64,000 nucleotides of DNA, taken from contig CALDSK010000308.1 in NCBI GenBank assembly GCA_937911865.1, forward strand, positions 1-64,000, written 5' to 3'. The notes under the pieces were generated by a model that had not been told where the DNA came from, made no database searches, and was given only the letters and a program-made list of their open reading frames with translations. Positions within the stretch are counted from its first letter, which is position 1. Each line of letters begins with the position of its first letter. The DNA comes from an uncultured Synechococcus sp. (lineage in GTDB: Bacteria; Cyanobacteriota; Cyanobacteriia; Phormidesmidales; Phormidesmidaceae). Both the position numbers and the translations under genes were made by a program. Shown here piece by piece: positions 25,569 through 34,743 of the stretch.

Positions 25569-27050
25569 ATGACCGCCGCCATTTTTGAACAGCCCCTGCG
25601 CCTAGAGCAGATTCCTTCGCTCACTTATTCCTCTACAGCTGATAAGTTTGACGAAACCTGGAGAGCACCCCTGTCTACTCTGCTAGGGCTGGGCCGCGCT
25701 GTCGGTGCCGACTTTGTAGAGTTTTTCTTGGAGCGTAAGAATTACATCAGTTGTCTAGCTGAAGACGACGCCATTACTAGCATTGACCCTAGCCTCGTGT
25801 CTGGTGCAGGCGTTCGTGTATTCAAAGGCAGCTCAGACTGCTACGTCAGTACCAATGACTTAACGTTTGATGGCCTGAAGGCTGCCTTAGAAAAGGGCCT
25901 AGCTATTATGGATTTGGCGATGCCTAGTGCCGACGCTAGTGTTCCTGAAATTAACCTAGAGCCTTTGCGCGACTATGGCGTTACGCGCGGTAAGGACAAC
26001 TGGCTCGCTAGCTGCCCTTCTATGCAAACGATGGGCGACGTTTTGCTAGAGGCAAACGCTGCGCTCAGCGAGAAAGCTGATCATGTGCAGGCTCGTCGGG
26101 CTTCTTACTTCCGCGATTGGCAAGAGGTGCTGGTGGCTTCGAGCGATGGTACCTTTGCTCGCGACGTTCGTTTAACTCAGTCGGTTGGTTTCAATTTGCT
26201 GTGCGCTGATGGTGAGCATCGCTCGTCGATTGGTGAGCGTTTGGGCAATACTGGCGATCCGAGCTTTTTGACGGCTTGGGACTATAACGAAACTGCCGGG
26301 AAAGTGGCTGAAGCGGCGAGCAACATGCTCTACGCCGACTATGTCGAGTCGGGCAACTATCCGGTGATTATGGCTAACCACTTTGGTGGCGTGATTTTTC
26401 ATGAGGCCTGTGGTCACCTGCTAGAGACTACTCAGATAGAGAAAGAGACAACACCTTTCTTGAATAAGAAAGGTGAAAAGGTGGCTCACGAGAGTTTGAC
26501 TGCCTGGGATGAAGGGTTGTCTTCTGAAGCCTTTGGCACGATTGATATGGACGATGAAGGCATGCCGGTGCAGCGAACGCTGCTGATTGAAAACGGCATT
26601 TTGAAGAACTTTATTTCTGACCGGGCAGGCGAGATGCGCACGGGGCACCCGCGCACGGGTAGCGGCCGTCGTCAGGGCTATACGCACGCAGCGGCTTCTC
26701 GGATGCGCAACACTTACATTGCGCCCGGTGAGCACTCAGTAGAAGAACTGTTTGCGTCGGTTGAGAAAGGTATTTACTGCAAGAAGATGGGCGGCGGCAG
26801 CGTCGGCCCGACAGGGCAGTTTAATTTTGCGGTCGATGAGGCCTATTTAATTGAGAACGGCAAAATTACCAAGCCGTTGAAAGGGGCTACGCTGATTGGT
26901 GAAGCAACCGGCATTATGAACAAAATTTCGATGTGTTCTAACGATATTAGTTTGGCACCGGGATTTTGTGGTTCGGTCAGTGGCAGCGTGTATGTAACGG
27001 TGGGCCAGCCCCATATCAAGGTCGATGACATCACTGTTGGTGGGCGGTAG
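25569..27050 (+). CDS. tldD: TldD-family metalloprotease
   Basis: The TldD subunit of a zinc protease that degrades or trims small peptides inside an oligomeric cavity. The 493-residue protein has the zinc-binding motif HEACGH (residues 278-283) in NHFGGVIFHEACGHLLETT, and the later conserved cysteine region MCSNDISLAPGFCGSVSGSVYV. Length and motif agree with TldD. The paralogous partner gene follows 107 bases downstream, matching the heterodimeric TldD/TldE arrangement. In other bacteria the pair matures modified peptides; no precursor gene is visible here, so housekeeping turnover is the simplest role. Confidence 0.93.
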   Translation: MTAAIFEQPLRLEQIPSLTYSSTADKFDETWRAPLSTLLGLGRAVGADFVEFFLERKNYISCLAEDDAITSIDPSLVSGAGVRVFKGSSDCYVSTNDLTFDGLKAALEKGLAIMDLAMPSADASVPEINLEPLRDYGVTRGKDNWLASCPSMQTMGDVLLEANAALSEKADHVQARRASYFRDWQEVLVASSDGTFARDVRLTQSVGFNLLCADGEHRSSIGERLGNTGDPSFLTAWDYNETAGKVAEAASNMLYADYVESGNYPVIMANHFGGVIFHEACGHLLETTQIEKETTPFLNKKGEKVAHESLTAWDEGLSSEAFGTIDMDDEGMPVQRTLLIENGILKNFISDRAGEMRTGHPRTGSGRRQGYTHAAASRMRNTYIAPGEHSVEELFASVEKGIYCKKMGGGSVGPTGQFNFAVDEAYLIENGKITKPLKGATLIGEATGIMNKISMCSNDISLAPGFCGSVSGSVYVTVGQPHIKVDDITVGGR

Positions 27051-27157
27051 TCACGCGCTCTTTTGTTTTGCCTGAAGTAGGTCTCCTTTGATAGGAATTT
27101 ACATCAGGCTTTGTTTGATAGTTTTCTGTAAGCAGCTTAGGATTGTTCATTTTCTCC

Positions 27158-28501
27158 ATGTCAAAAATTCAAACGATTGCACAGCAGGCTGAGGCGATCG
27201 CACAAAAGCTCAGTCTCTCTAAATACGATATCTACGGTTCTTCTGTGGATGAAACGAGCGTTCAGGTAGATAGAGGCACGCCTAAGCAGGTTAAAGCGTC
27301 TAACCGTTCGAGCGTGATTGTTCGCGTGTGGAACGAACAAAACCAGATCGGTGTGACCTCTACGACCGATACCGACGAAACTGGCCTAGAAATGGCGCTT
27401 AAGACCGCTTATGAAGCAAGTGCTTTTGGCGTGAAAGAGAACGCGCCAGACTTTAGCCCGATGGCGACAGCGCCTACCGCTAAGGTGGACTTTACTAAGG
27501 CGGAGCCCGCTCCTGTTCCTCAGCTAGTAGAGACTTTGATCGAAGCGGAGAAGGGTGTTTTGGATGCACATGAGGCGATTGTCTCTGTGCCTTATAACGG
27601 CATTGCTCAGCGCGATATTGAGCGGTTTTATCTCAACAGTGAGGGGGCGCAGCGCAGCGAAGAGCGGACCTATGCGTCTGTTTACTTGTATGGCAAGACG
27701 GAGCAGGAAGGTCGTAAGCCACGCGCGGCTGGGGCGATGCGATTTAAGAACGGGCTGGCTCAGCTAGATGTGAACAGCTGTGTGAAAGAGGCGGCTGACA
27801 AGACAATTAGTCATTTGGACTATGAGAAAATTGAATCTGGGAAATATCCTGTTGTTTTCTCGGCAGAGGCTTTTCTAAGCTTGCTCAGCGCTTTCTCGAA
27901 TATGTACAACGCTCAAAATGTGTTAGACAATCGCTCGCTCTCGACTGTTGAGTCGCTAGGAACAGAAGTGGCTAGTCCGCTGCTTTCTGTCTACGACGAT
28001 GAGCTACATCCTGAGAATGTGTCTTCTGAGACGTTTGATGGTGAAGGGACACCGACGCGCCGTTTGCCTCTAATTGAAAAAGGTGTGCTGAAGAACTTTG
28101 TGCACAGCGCAGGGACGGCTAAACGAATGGACGCCGAGCCTACGGGGCATGCCAGCATTGGCGCGAAGGTTAGCGTAGGGCTGAACTATATGGAAGTGCT
28201 GCCGGGCGAGTGGGCAGATGATGCCTACGATTTAGAGACTGCTGATGGGGTTGTTTTGATCGATGATTTACAGGCGCTCCATGCTGGGGTGAATGCACTA
28301 CAGGGATCTTTTTCTCTACCTTTTGATGGCTGGCTGGTTAAAGACGGCAAGCGGATTAGCGTGGAGTCGGCAACCGTGGCGGGAGATTTTCGTGACGTGC
28401 TTAAAAGCATTACGCATATTGAGCCGAAAGCTGAAGTAACTCCCGGTGGTGTGTGCCCTCGCGTTTGGGTTAGTGAGCTATCGATTACTGGCGAAGCGTA
28501 G
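27158..28501 (+). CDS. pmbA: TldE/PmbA-family protein
   Basis: The partner of TldD, without a zinc motif. The protein is 447 residues from ATG 27158; a TTG five codons earlier is rejected. It shares the family fold with TldD: N-terminal DIYGSSVDETSVQVDRGTPKQV, and the C-terminal RDVLKSITHIEPKAEVTPGGVCPRVWVSELSITG. It lacks HExxxH, as PmbA/TldE does, and supplies the non-catalytic half of the heterodimer. A terminator follows at once, closing the two-gene unit. Confidence 0.92.
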   Translation: MSKIQTIAQQAEAIAQKLSLSKYDIYGSSVDETSVQVDRGTPKQVKASNRSSVIVRVWNEQNQIGVTSTTDTDETGLEMALKTAYEASAFGVKENAPDFSPMATAPTAKVDFTKAEPAPVPQLVETLIEAEKGVLDAHEAIVSVPYNGIAQRDIERFYLNSEGAQRSEERTYASVYLYGKTEQEGRKPRAAGAMRFKNGLAQLDVNSCVKEAADKTISHLDYEKIESGKYPVVFSAEAFLSLLSAFSNMYNAQNVLDNRSLSTVESLGTEVASPLLSVYDDELHPENVSSETFDGEGTPTRRLPLIEKGVLKNFVHSAGTAKRMDAEPTGHASIGAKVSVGLNYMEVLPGEWADDAYDLETADGVVLIDDLQALHAGVNALQGSFSLPFDGWLVKDGKRISVESATVAGDFRDVLKSITHIEPKAEVTPGGVCPRVWVSELSITGEA

Positions 28502-28545
28502 TATTGGGTACTTGCCTATATTTTCCTTGAGTAGGTCTAACTTTA

Positions 28546-28584
28546 AAGCCCTTCATCAGCTACGGCTAATGAAGGGCTTTTGCT
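28546..28584 (+). terminator. Rho-independent terminator after pmbA
   Basis: AAGCCCTTCAT (28546-28556) pairs with ATGAAGGGCTT (28569-28579) around a 12-base loop, followed by TTTT. It ends the tldD-pmbA transcript. Confidence 0.88.
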
Positions 28585-28626
28585 ATTGAAACGAGTGCCT
28601 TGGGTGTTACAACTCAAGGCAATGGC

Positions 28627-30432
28627 TCAAGGCGATGACTCAAGACGGCTCCAGGTTAAGGTGTCAAGATCTAGTCGATAGCGATGTGAGTTTTTGCCTG
28701 CTTCGACGGTTTTAGTCGTGGCTGTCATGATAGATCCGCCGGTGATTTCTATTTCGCGATCGCTAATGCAGTTAGCTGTATGTTTGTGAATCCAGCCAGG
28801 ATTATTGCCCGTTGTCTGAATCTTTTTGATTTTGAATGTGTTGCAGTTCAGCTGGTAAACAGGGGTTTCGCCATAGCGCCGTTCGCTTTTGTAGCCCAAG
28901 TTACCGATGATGTAAATAGTGTTGTTAACTAGCGTTGCTGTGTGGAAATCTGTTGGCGGAAAACTCTCTTGTGGATAGCCTAATATTTCAAAATCGCCTT
29001 TGCCATCGTAAACAACAACATCGTTGTAAATGCAAAAGTTAGGATCATAGAAGTCTTCATGTTCGCCTGCGATCGCAATGAGTCGTCCGTCGGGCAGGGC
29101 CGTTAGTGACTGTCCAAAGCGCTGAAAGCACCAGATGGGTTCTGTGGAATCAGACCATTCAGAATTAGGCTGCTTAGATTTAGACCGCTTAGATTTAGAT
29201 TGCTTAGATCTAGACCGTTTAGAGCTAGACTGCTTCAACGCCGCCACAACTTTATAAGCGCTGTAACCAGTCGCCACCATGTCTCGCCAGAAAGCATTAG
29301 TTATGACTTCTGGATTGGTTTGACCAAATCGAGGTGTCCGCTTGGTTAAAAATTGAGACTGCGAAATTCCTAGCTCAAAGAATCTGACCCCTGTCAGCCA
29401 GGGTTTCATTTCTTCTTTTACCTGATTTAACGGTATACCGATGCTGTTGAGATAGCGAATGGCCGGTAAGGTATGAGCTAGGCCCATCACGCTCTCGCCG
29501 TATGGATTTAGGGCATATGGATCGACCCCGTGAGCCACTAAGATTTGCATGCATTCAACAGAACCTGCCATAGCGGCAGTTGCTAGCGGACCCGACTGTA
29601 GATAATCCTGTTGTTGATAGTCAAAGCCTGAGTTAATCAACCACTCTAAAACAGCTGGATGTTGCGCTGCGTAAATAGCGGGCGTTGTGTCGTAATCGCC
29701 TATCGCCTGCGGATCGGAGCCCGCCCACAGTAGCAGTCTCGCTTTATTTAAGTCGCCAATGGCCAAGCTCAACAGCCAGGCTGTTCTATCCCTGTGGTCA
29801 GTTGCAGTTAAATCTGCACCGTCTGCTATCAGCTTTTTAACCTGCCCGATAGGTTCGAGCACGGTCGCATACATCAGGTCACTCCAACCGAGCGGTGATG
29901 CGTCAGCGCCTGCCTCAATTAGCAGCTTAACAATATCGAACTGACCGGCAGTAGAGGCACTGGTAATCGCCCTGGTAAACTGTTGAACTCTGCCAGTGTC
30001 ATCTGTTAGGGTTTCGTCTAACGAAGCGCCCTGTGAAATCAGGAGCGCTAGCATATCAGAGAGGCTATCACCCGCAGGGCACAGTCCAAATTCGTAGGCT
30101 TCCATCGCCTGATAGAGCAAGCAGCGAAAGCGAGGACTCTTGGGCCGCACCTCGGCTCCATGTTCTAATAAGAGCTGCATTTTTTCTAAGCTGCGCGATC
30201 GCACTGCGGTAAGTAGCGGACATTCGTCAATCGCTTTCATTGTTTGGTTGACATCAGCGCCCCGCTCAATCAGGCACCGCATAACATCAATCGTTGACCT
30301 GTTACTTTCAGTGGCGCATACGAGTGGCGATCGCGACGAATATACCGAAAGCGCATTGACATCCTCGCCTTGGTTTAGTGCTTGTATCACACCTTTGATA
30401 TCGCCCTGCTCGGCATAAAAGTGAAGAGACAT
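28627..30432 (-). CDS. Ankyrin-repeat protein with Kelch-like C-terminus
   Basis: A 601-residue cytoplasmic protein of two protein-interaction domains. Residues 1-330 form about eight ankyrin repeats (for example GDIKGVIQALNQGEDVNALSV, CLIERGADVNQ, KLLIEAGADASP). A basic Ser/Lys/Arg linker (about 400-425, SKRSRSKQSKSKRSKSKQ) follows, encoded by a degenerate 12-base DNA repeat. Residues about 430-600 show Kelch-type features: GQSLTALPDGRLIAIAGE, DVVVYDGKGDFEILG, HTATLVNNTIYIIGNLG and EITGGSIM. Fusing ankyrin repeats to a Kelch half-propeller is uncommon. No signal peptide is present. Function cannot be assigned. Confidence 0.78.
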   Translation of the reverse strand: MSLHFYAEQGDIKGVIQALNQGEDVNALSVYSSRSPLVCATESNRSTIDVMRCLIERGADVNQTMKAIDECPLLTAVRSRSLEKMQLLLEHGAEVRPKSPRFRCLLYQAMEAYEFGLCPAGDSLSDMLALLISQGASLDETLTDDTGRVQQFTRAITSASTAGQFDIVKLLIEAGADASPLGWSDLMYATVLEPIGQVKKLIADGADLTATDHRDRTAWLLSLAIGDLNKARLLLWAGSDPQAIGDYDTTPAIYAAQHPAVLEWLINSGFDYQQQDYLQSGPLATAAMAGSVECMQILVAHGVDPYALNPYGESVMGLAHTLPAIRYLNSIGIPLNQVKEEMKPWLTGVRFFELGISQSQFLTKRTPRFGQTNPEVITNAFWRDMVATGYSAYKVVAALKQSSSKRSRSKQSKSKRSKSKQPNSEWSDSTEPIWCFQRFGQSLTALPDGRLIAIAGEHEDFYDPNFCIYNDVVVYDGKGDFEILGYPQESFPPTDFHTATLVNNTIYIIGNLGYKSERRYGETPVYQLNCNTFKIKKIQTTGNNPGWIHKHTANCISDREIEITGGSIMTATTKTVEAGKNSHRYRLDLDTLTWSRLESSP

Positions 30433-30627
30433 AAGGGCTAATTATTTTACTCACACTTTCTCCTCACATCAGGGTACACAATTAGCGTAACTTTGTTCAT
30501 TTACACCCAGTTTGATTTTCTCAACGGGTGTGACAATTTAGCGAGTGGAATACGCATTAAATAGCTCAAAACCGCAGCTGATATACGCTGAGGCTCATCA
30601 AGCGTAAAGTTTTGGAGCATTTGCGTA

Positions 30628-31269
30628 ATGAAAACGGTCTTAAAGGTTGTTGGATCTGTTTTAGGAGCCTGTGGATTCGCTGGTTTGTGGGTTGGCCCTG
30701 CGATCGCAGGGCTAGAAGACACTCGGCTGCTGAGCCGAAATGCCAACGGTAGCTTTTTGGCGATCTGTGTGAATGGAGAAACCGAAACAGTGACAACATT
30801 CGATATTCGGCAGAACTCAGTATGCGATGGCGATACTCAAGGTAGCGAACCAGACGGTGAACCGGTTGCCAGTACCTTTACTTGCACAGGCAGCGAGTTT
30901 TCGGATCGGTTCTACATTACGCGAATTGACAACGATGAGCGCTTAGGAGACGTGGTGAGCTTAGCGACCTGCCGACAGCTGATCGCAGATGCTAATGAAG
31001 CGCTGATCTGCACGGGCAGTGAATTCTCTGACCGTTTTTATATTACCAAAATTGAAGATGGTGAACGGCTAGGAGAAAACTTACAGATGAGCACCTGCCG
31101 TCAGCTGGTGAAAGAACAAGAAGGCGATTTTATTTGTGCGGGTAGCGAATTTTCCGATCGCTTCTATATGACGAGAATCAGCAGCGGTCAGCGTTTTGGC
31201 GAAGTTCTTTCATTGGCAACCTGTCAGCAGATGATTAATGATATTCGTCCGTTCCCTGACTCTATCTAA
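30628..31269 (+). CDS. Secreted protein with three cysteine-paired tandem repeats
   Basis: A 213-residue exported protein of no family I recognise. A signal peptide (VLKVVGSVLGACGFAGLWVG ... AIAG) is followed by a lead segment of about 45 residues with two cysteines and then three near-identical repeats of 41-42 residues. Each has the form (F/L)xC(T/A)GSEFSDRFYxT(R/K)I, a turn with (D/S)(G/D)(E/Q)R(L/F)G, and a closing (L/M)(A/S)TC(R/Q)Q. The two conserved cysteines per repeat suggest one disulfide within each unit, as fits an exported protein. The DNA repeats differ at many third positions, so the duplication is old and the protein is under selection. Confidence 0.8.
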   Translation: MKTVLKVVGSVLGACGFAGLWVGPAIAGLEDTRLLSRNANGSFLAICVNGETETVTTFDIRQNSVCDGDTQGSEPDGEPVASTFTCTGSEFSDRFYITRIDNDERLGDVVSLATCRQLIADANEALICTGSEFSDRFYITKIEDGERLGENLQMSTCRQLVKEQEGDFICAGSEFSDRFYMTRISSGQRFGEVLSLATCQQMINDIRPFPDSI

Positions 31270-31381
31270 TGCCAATGCTGGCTGACTATGGAGCAAAGGC
31301 TTTTATCTAGCTTGGCCTAGCCGCGATTCAGTTCTCTGATGCTGATATAGAATTAGGCTGGTAAGAAGCTTGTTATCGGAT

Positions 31382-31424
31382 AGCAGCAGAGAATAAGTAG
31401 CAGAGAACAAGTAGCAGAGAAGAC
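31382..31424. repeat. 13-base tandem repeat upstream of small membrane gene
   Basis: AGCAGAGAA-containing units (GTAGCAGAGAACA) are repeated three times in the spacer between the secreted repeat protein and the 67-residue membrane protein. Confidence 0.85.
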
Positions 31425-31485
31425 TTATTGTAGCGAGCTTCTTTTCTTGCCCTTTTCATTTCAAGCTTTTTATTAGGCTTACACC

Positions 31486-31689
31486 ATGAAACACTTCCTA
31501 CGATTTGGCTTAATCGGAACGACCGTTACCCTGTTGCTCAATGCATATGCTGTTGTTGTGCTTCAAAAAGCCGCTGCCGCTCCTTTGGGCCCCGAATGGT
31601 GGGCGCAGTGGTTTCCATGCTATTTAGTCTGGTTTGTCTTTTTGTCTATCGGCGGTAAAAACTGGCTGAGAAGGCGTAATCTCTCTTAA
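31486..31689 (+). CDS. Small membrane protein of two helices
   Basis: A 67-residue protein with two predicted membrane helices (about 5-26 and 44-58) and a basic C-terminus (KNWLRRRNLS). The tryptophan-rich loop GPEWWAQWFPCY lies between them. ATG 31486 follows a spacer with no strong ribosome-binding site. The codon pattern and hydrophobic topology support a real gene, but no family was recognised. It runs towards psaK, which is on the other strand. Confidence 0.6.
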   Translation: MKHFLRFGLIGTTVTLLLNAYAVVVLQKAAAAPLGPEWWAQWFPCYLVWFVFLSIGGKNWLRRRNLS

Positions 31690-31864
31690 ACAGCCTAAGG
31701 CTTGAAAGAGCAATGAAACTAATAGTGAGCGATCGGCTTATTTCAGTGCATATTTCTCAGAATAATTTCTAGAAGCGCTCATGGCGACAGTGAGCTGTTG
31801 AGTGTATGCAGCAGCTCACTGTCGTTAGTACTCGTCAGTGTCTGGGGAAATTCTAGAAGAACGC

Positions 31865-32128
31865 CTATAGAACGCCGATGTTGGCTAGACCCAAGATAGC
31901 GCCGAAGCCAACAATGTGACCCAGGCTAGTGGTGGCGAGTACGGCGGGAAGTCCCATGCCGCCAAAGAATTCAGGAGAGGGCATTTCGGGGCCTGCTGCT
32001 GGATTTTTCATGGTAGCTTTGCCGAATGCGATCGCTGCAATGTTACACAAAATCATCACGATAGCGACTTGAGGTCCCCACTCTACGGTTCTAGGAACCG
32101 TCATCGCAACTATTGTTAAATCAATCAT
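31865..32128 (-). CDS. psaK: Photosystem I reaction centre subunit PsaK
   Basis: PsaK is a two-helix peripheral subunit of photosystem I that binds antenna chlorophyll at the PsaA side. The protein is 87 residues. Typical features are an N-terminal segment RTVEWGPQVAIVMILCNIAAIAFGK, the charged loop with ATMKNPAAGPEMP, and the second helix FFGGMGLPAVLATTSLGHIVGFGAILGL. Cyanobacteria may have two forms, PsaK1 and the high-light induced PsaK2; this sequence does not let me choose safely. The 5' region carries an inverted repeat that may regulate it. Confidence 0.95.
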   Translation of the reverse strand: MIDLTIVAMTVPRTVEWGPQVAIVMILCNIAAIAFGKATMKNPAAGPEMPSPEFFGGMGLPAVLATTSLGHIVGFGAILGLANIGVL

Positions 32129-32225
32129 AGTATTAATGTCCTTTTTATGGCTTTAGGCGGAAAAGCGTCCTGTAGAGGCGCATAATAGGATTTTATTAGG
32201 TATGTATACTTAGTCCATACAATTG

Positions 32226-32255
32226 GAAACATTTCTAAATCAATGGAAATGTTTC
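32226..32255. promoter_or_regulatory. Inverted repeat upstream of psaK
   Basis: GAAACATTTC (32226-32235) and GAAATGTTTC (32246-32255) are perfect 10-base inverted repeats with a 10-base spacer, about 100-130 bases upstream of the psaK start. They could form a hairpin in the leader RNA or a protein operator. Confidence 0.5.
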
Positions 32256-32284
32256 GTGATTAACTCTGGCTAGTGAATATTTGA

Positions 32285-32325
32285 CTAGTCAACATTTCTA
32301 GTCAACATTTGACCAGTCAACATTT
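32285..32325. repeat. 13-15 base tandem repeat
   Basis: Three copies of (C)TAGTCAACATTT, the last extended and varied to GACCAGTCAACATTT, lie head to tail between psaK and the subtilase terminator. Confidence 0.9.
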
Positions 32326-32333
32326 AAAGATAA

Positions 32334-32368
32334 AAACGCCAGAGCAAAAAGAACATGCTCTGGCGTTT
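32334..32368 (-). terminator. Strong Rho-independent terminator of the subtilase gene
   Basis: A perfect 13-base stem, AAACGCCAGAGCA (32334-32346) with TGCTCTGGCGTTT (32356-32368). On the minus strand the hairpin runs into TTTTTATC. It lies 70 bases after the stop of the serine protease gene. Confidence 0.92.
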
Positions 32369-32438
32369 GATGTTTTACTGTTTCAGCGGGTCTTGACTGT
32401 TGATTTCAGCGCTAACGCAACCGTTATAAGGTGCTTGC

Positions 32439-34283
32439 TTACTCCACGGTTTGGTCACTATCCATGGCGACCCTTAAGAAGATTGTTGCTAGCAGTCCGC
32501 ACAGTAGTGCGTTCACCCCGAGATAGGCCTGCGCGGCTTGGCCACTGCCAATTAGCCAGACGGCAGGAGAGGTCACCACAGAAACGCCCAAGAATGACGT
32601 TACACCAACCGCTGTGCCCAAAGAGAACCATTTTAAGCTGGGGTGGCTGGCGAGTAGTAGCAGCAGACCCAGCGGAACTAGCAGGCTAGCTGAGATAGGA
32701 TTCAAGACGCCGTTGTTGGTAATGGCTCCGCCCCATTCTGGAATGGCGCTACCCAAGATGCGCAGCGGCCAGTGGGGAATAGAGGAGATGTGAATAATTC
32801 GAATAAAGAAGAGACCAATGCTGCCAAGCACAACGCCTGATAAGAAGAATTTGTTGAGCGGGTTGAAGCGATCGCGCGGAATGTTCAATAGCCACATTAG
32901 GAACCCGGTGAAGACAGCCGAGCCTGCTAGCTTCATTGCCATGCCGGACCAATCAATGCCTTTGAAGTCTAGCCAAACCGGTACGTTCATCTGAACAGCT
33001 TTCTGTGCATTTAATAGGCCCGCACCAAAGTGATTGGCGCTATCGCCGCTGACAGGCGTCGCTGATGTCTGCAAGATCTCTAAGACTCGCTCGGGTGAGA
33101 CGCTGCGCGACTGAGACTTAATGAGTGCGGCAACGCCCGCAACGTGAGGCGCGGCCATGCTAGTGCCCTGAAAGTATTTGAACAAAAACTCGCCCGCAAC
33201 ACCTGGATTAATGGTTTCTTGTAAGATGCCGTCTGCTTCACTTGCACGGGTTGCGCCGCCAGGTGCTGCAATATCTACCCCTTGGCCATAGTTAGAGTAG
33301 GCCGTTTTTTGCTGATCTGGGCCGATAGCAGAGACACCGATAACATTGCTATACAGCGCCGGGTAAGACGCACTGCTAAGGCTAGAATTACCGGCGGCTG
33401 CAACCACGACCACCCCTTTGCTGTGGGCATAGTCTATGGCCTCACGCATCAGCTTTGATTCCCCGCCGCCACCTAGACTCATGTTGATAACATCTGCACC
33501 ATTGTCTGCCGCGAAGCGAATAGCTTCAGCAATATCAGAAATAGTGCCAGAACCAATGCGGCTAAGCACTTTGAGCGGCATCAGCTCGGCCTGGTAAGCA
33601 ATACCCGCAACGCCATAGCGATTGTTAGTAGACTGGGCAATGGTGCCTGCCACGTGGGTGCCATGACCATTGTCGTCATCTGCCTCTACCCGATCGTTTA
33701 CAAAGTCATAGCCTGCGACAAACTTTGTTTGCTTTAAATCGGGTCCTTGGCTAATACCTGTATCGATCACAGCGACTGTGACATTTTTGCCTCTGATGCC
33801 TTTTCGCCAGGCGCCTTCTACGTTAATTTGTTGTAGGTTCCACTGCTTTGCATAGTCGGGGTCGTTAACGGCAAATCCGCTTTGCTTGTAGATGTAGTTG
33901 GGCTCAATAAATTCTGTGCGATCGCCTAGCGGAGACTGTCTGAGAGTTTCAAGCAGTGAGGTGTCGCTGCTTGAGACGATATATACATTGTCAGCTTCGG
34001 AAAACTCGCTGTTGAGCTGGGGCTGAAGGTTAAACGATTGTCTCAGCAGATCTAGCGATTCTGACAGCTGAGAAATGGCTTCGGAAGATTCGCTGAAATC
34101 CAAAACGATAGAGTCATACTCACCTTCGGAGAAGCTGCTAGATAGATCAGCGGTAGGGGATGATTGGGCGATTGCCCGGTGACTTGAAGACGCCGCCGGT
34201 AAAAAGAGCAGGCTAGATAGAAACGCTGAAAGGACGCCTAAGCAAATAAACTTAAGGAAGAGACGTTTGATAGGACGTTGCAT
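32439..34283 (-). CDS. Subtilisin-family serine protease with C-terminal membrane domain
   Basis: An exported S8 peptidase of 614 residues. The N-terminal hydrophobic segment (about 8-30) is a signal peptide or anchor; residues 50-135 resemble an inhibitor-like propeptide. The catalytic triad is Asp174 (VAVIDTGIS), His210 (NGHGTHVAGT) and Ser375 (FQGTSMAAPHVAG), with Asn299 for the oxyanion hole. Unlike most subtilases it then has about 170 residues with five to six hydrophobic helices (from about 445, e.g. AGSAVFTGFLMWLLNI, LGSIGLFFIRIIHI). The protease domain is therefore tethered to a membrane with a polytopic C-terminus. All catalytic residues are present. It is a single-gene unit with its own terminator. 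Confidence 0.93.
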   Translation of the reverse strand: MQRPIKRLFLKFICLGVLSAFLSSLLFLPAASSSHRAIAQSSPTADLSSSFSEGEYDSIVLDFSESSEAISQLSESLDLLRQSFNLQPQLNSEFSEADNVYIVSSSDTSLLETLRQSPLGDRTEFIEPNYIYKQSGFAVNDPDYAKQWNLQQINVEGAWRKGIRGKNVTVAVIDTGISQGPDLKQTKFVAGYDFVNDRVEADDDNGHGTHVAGTIAQSTNNRYGVAGIAYQAELMPLKVLSRIGSGTISDIAEAIRFAADNGADVINMSLGGGGESKLMREAIDYAHSKGVVVVAAAGNSSLSSASYPALYSNVIGVSAIGPDQQKTAYSNYGQGVDIAAPGGATRASEADGILQETINPGVAGEFLFKYFQGTSMAAPHVAGVAALIKSQSRSVSPERVLEILQTSATPVSGDSANHFGAGLLNAQKAVQMNVPVWLDFKGIDWSGMAMKLAGSAVFTGFLMWLLNIPRDRFNPLNKFFLSGVVLGSIGLFFIRIIHISSIPHWPLRILGSAIPEWGGAITNNGVLNPISASLLVPLGLLLLLASHPSLKWFSLGTAVGVTSFLGVSVVTSPAVWLIGSGQAAQAYLGVNALLCGLLATIFLRVAMDSDQTVE

Positions 34284-34610
34284 AGGAAGGGTGTGGCGGG
34301 ACGCTTGTGTACGTTGGCAGGTATGTACGTATGGCTGGTGACGCTAGGGCCGAGAGAAACGATGCTCCACTGAAATTAAAGTATACAAGGAGATTTTAAA
34401 AGATGGGTGTGAGCGTTTGGGTACGAAGCGCTCATATCAAGTTGTTTTTGAGTTTTGCCTTGAACTTTCTGTTCTACAGGTGCAATGTTCGCTATTCCAG
34501 ATGTAGCTATGCCAAAGAATGACGCTTTTGAGCGCAGGCTTTTGAGCGCAGTTTATTAGACAGTGTGATGTCCGAAAATGGCGAGACAGCCGCGAGAATC
34601 GCTCTTATCC

Positions 34611-34680
34611 TGAGCATAGGGTTTTGAGCATAGAGTTCTGAGCATAGAAATTTTGAGAATTAGATTTTGGGAATTAGATG
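34611..34680. repeat. Tandem repeats upstream of the Ada-AlkA gene
   Basis: TGAGCATAG occurs at 34611, 34625 and 34639 in a 14-base period, then degenerate TTGAGAATTAGAT/TTGGGAATTAGAT copies continue to the start region of the next gene. Confidence 0.85.
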
Positions 34681-34743
34681 TTGAGAATCGCGTGCCAAGA
34701 GACGGCAGCAAAAGCGGTTGCTGAAGTGGTAGGAAGCGAAAAT

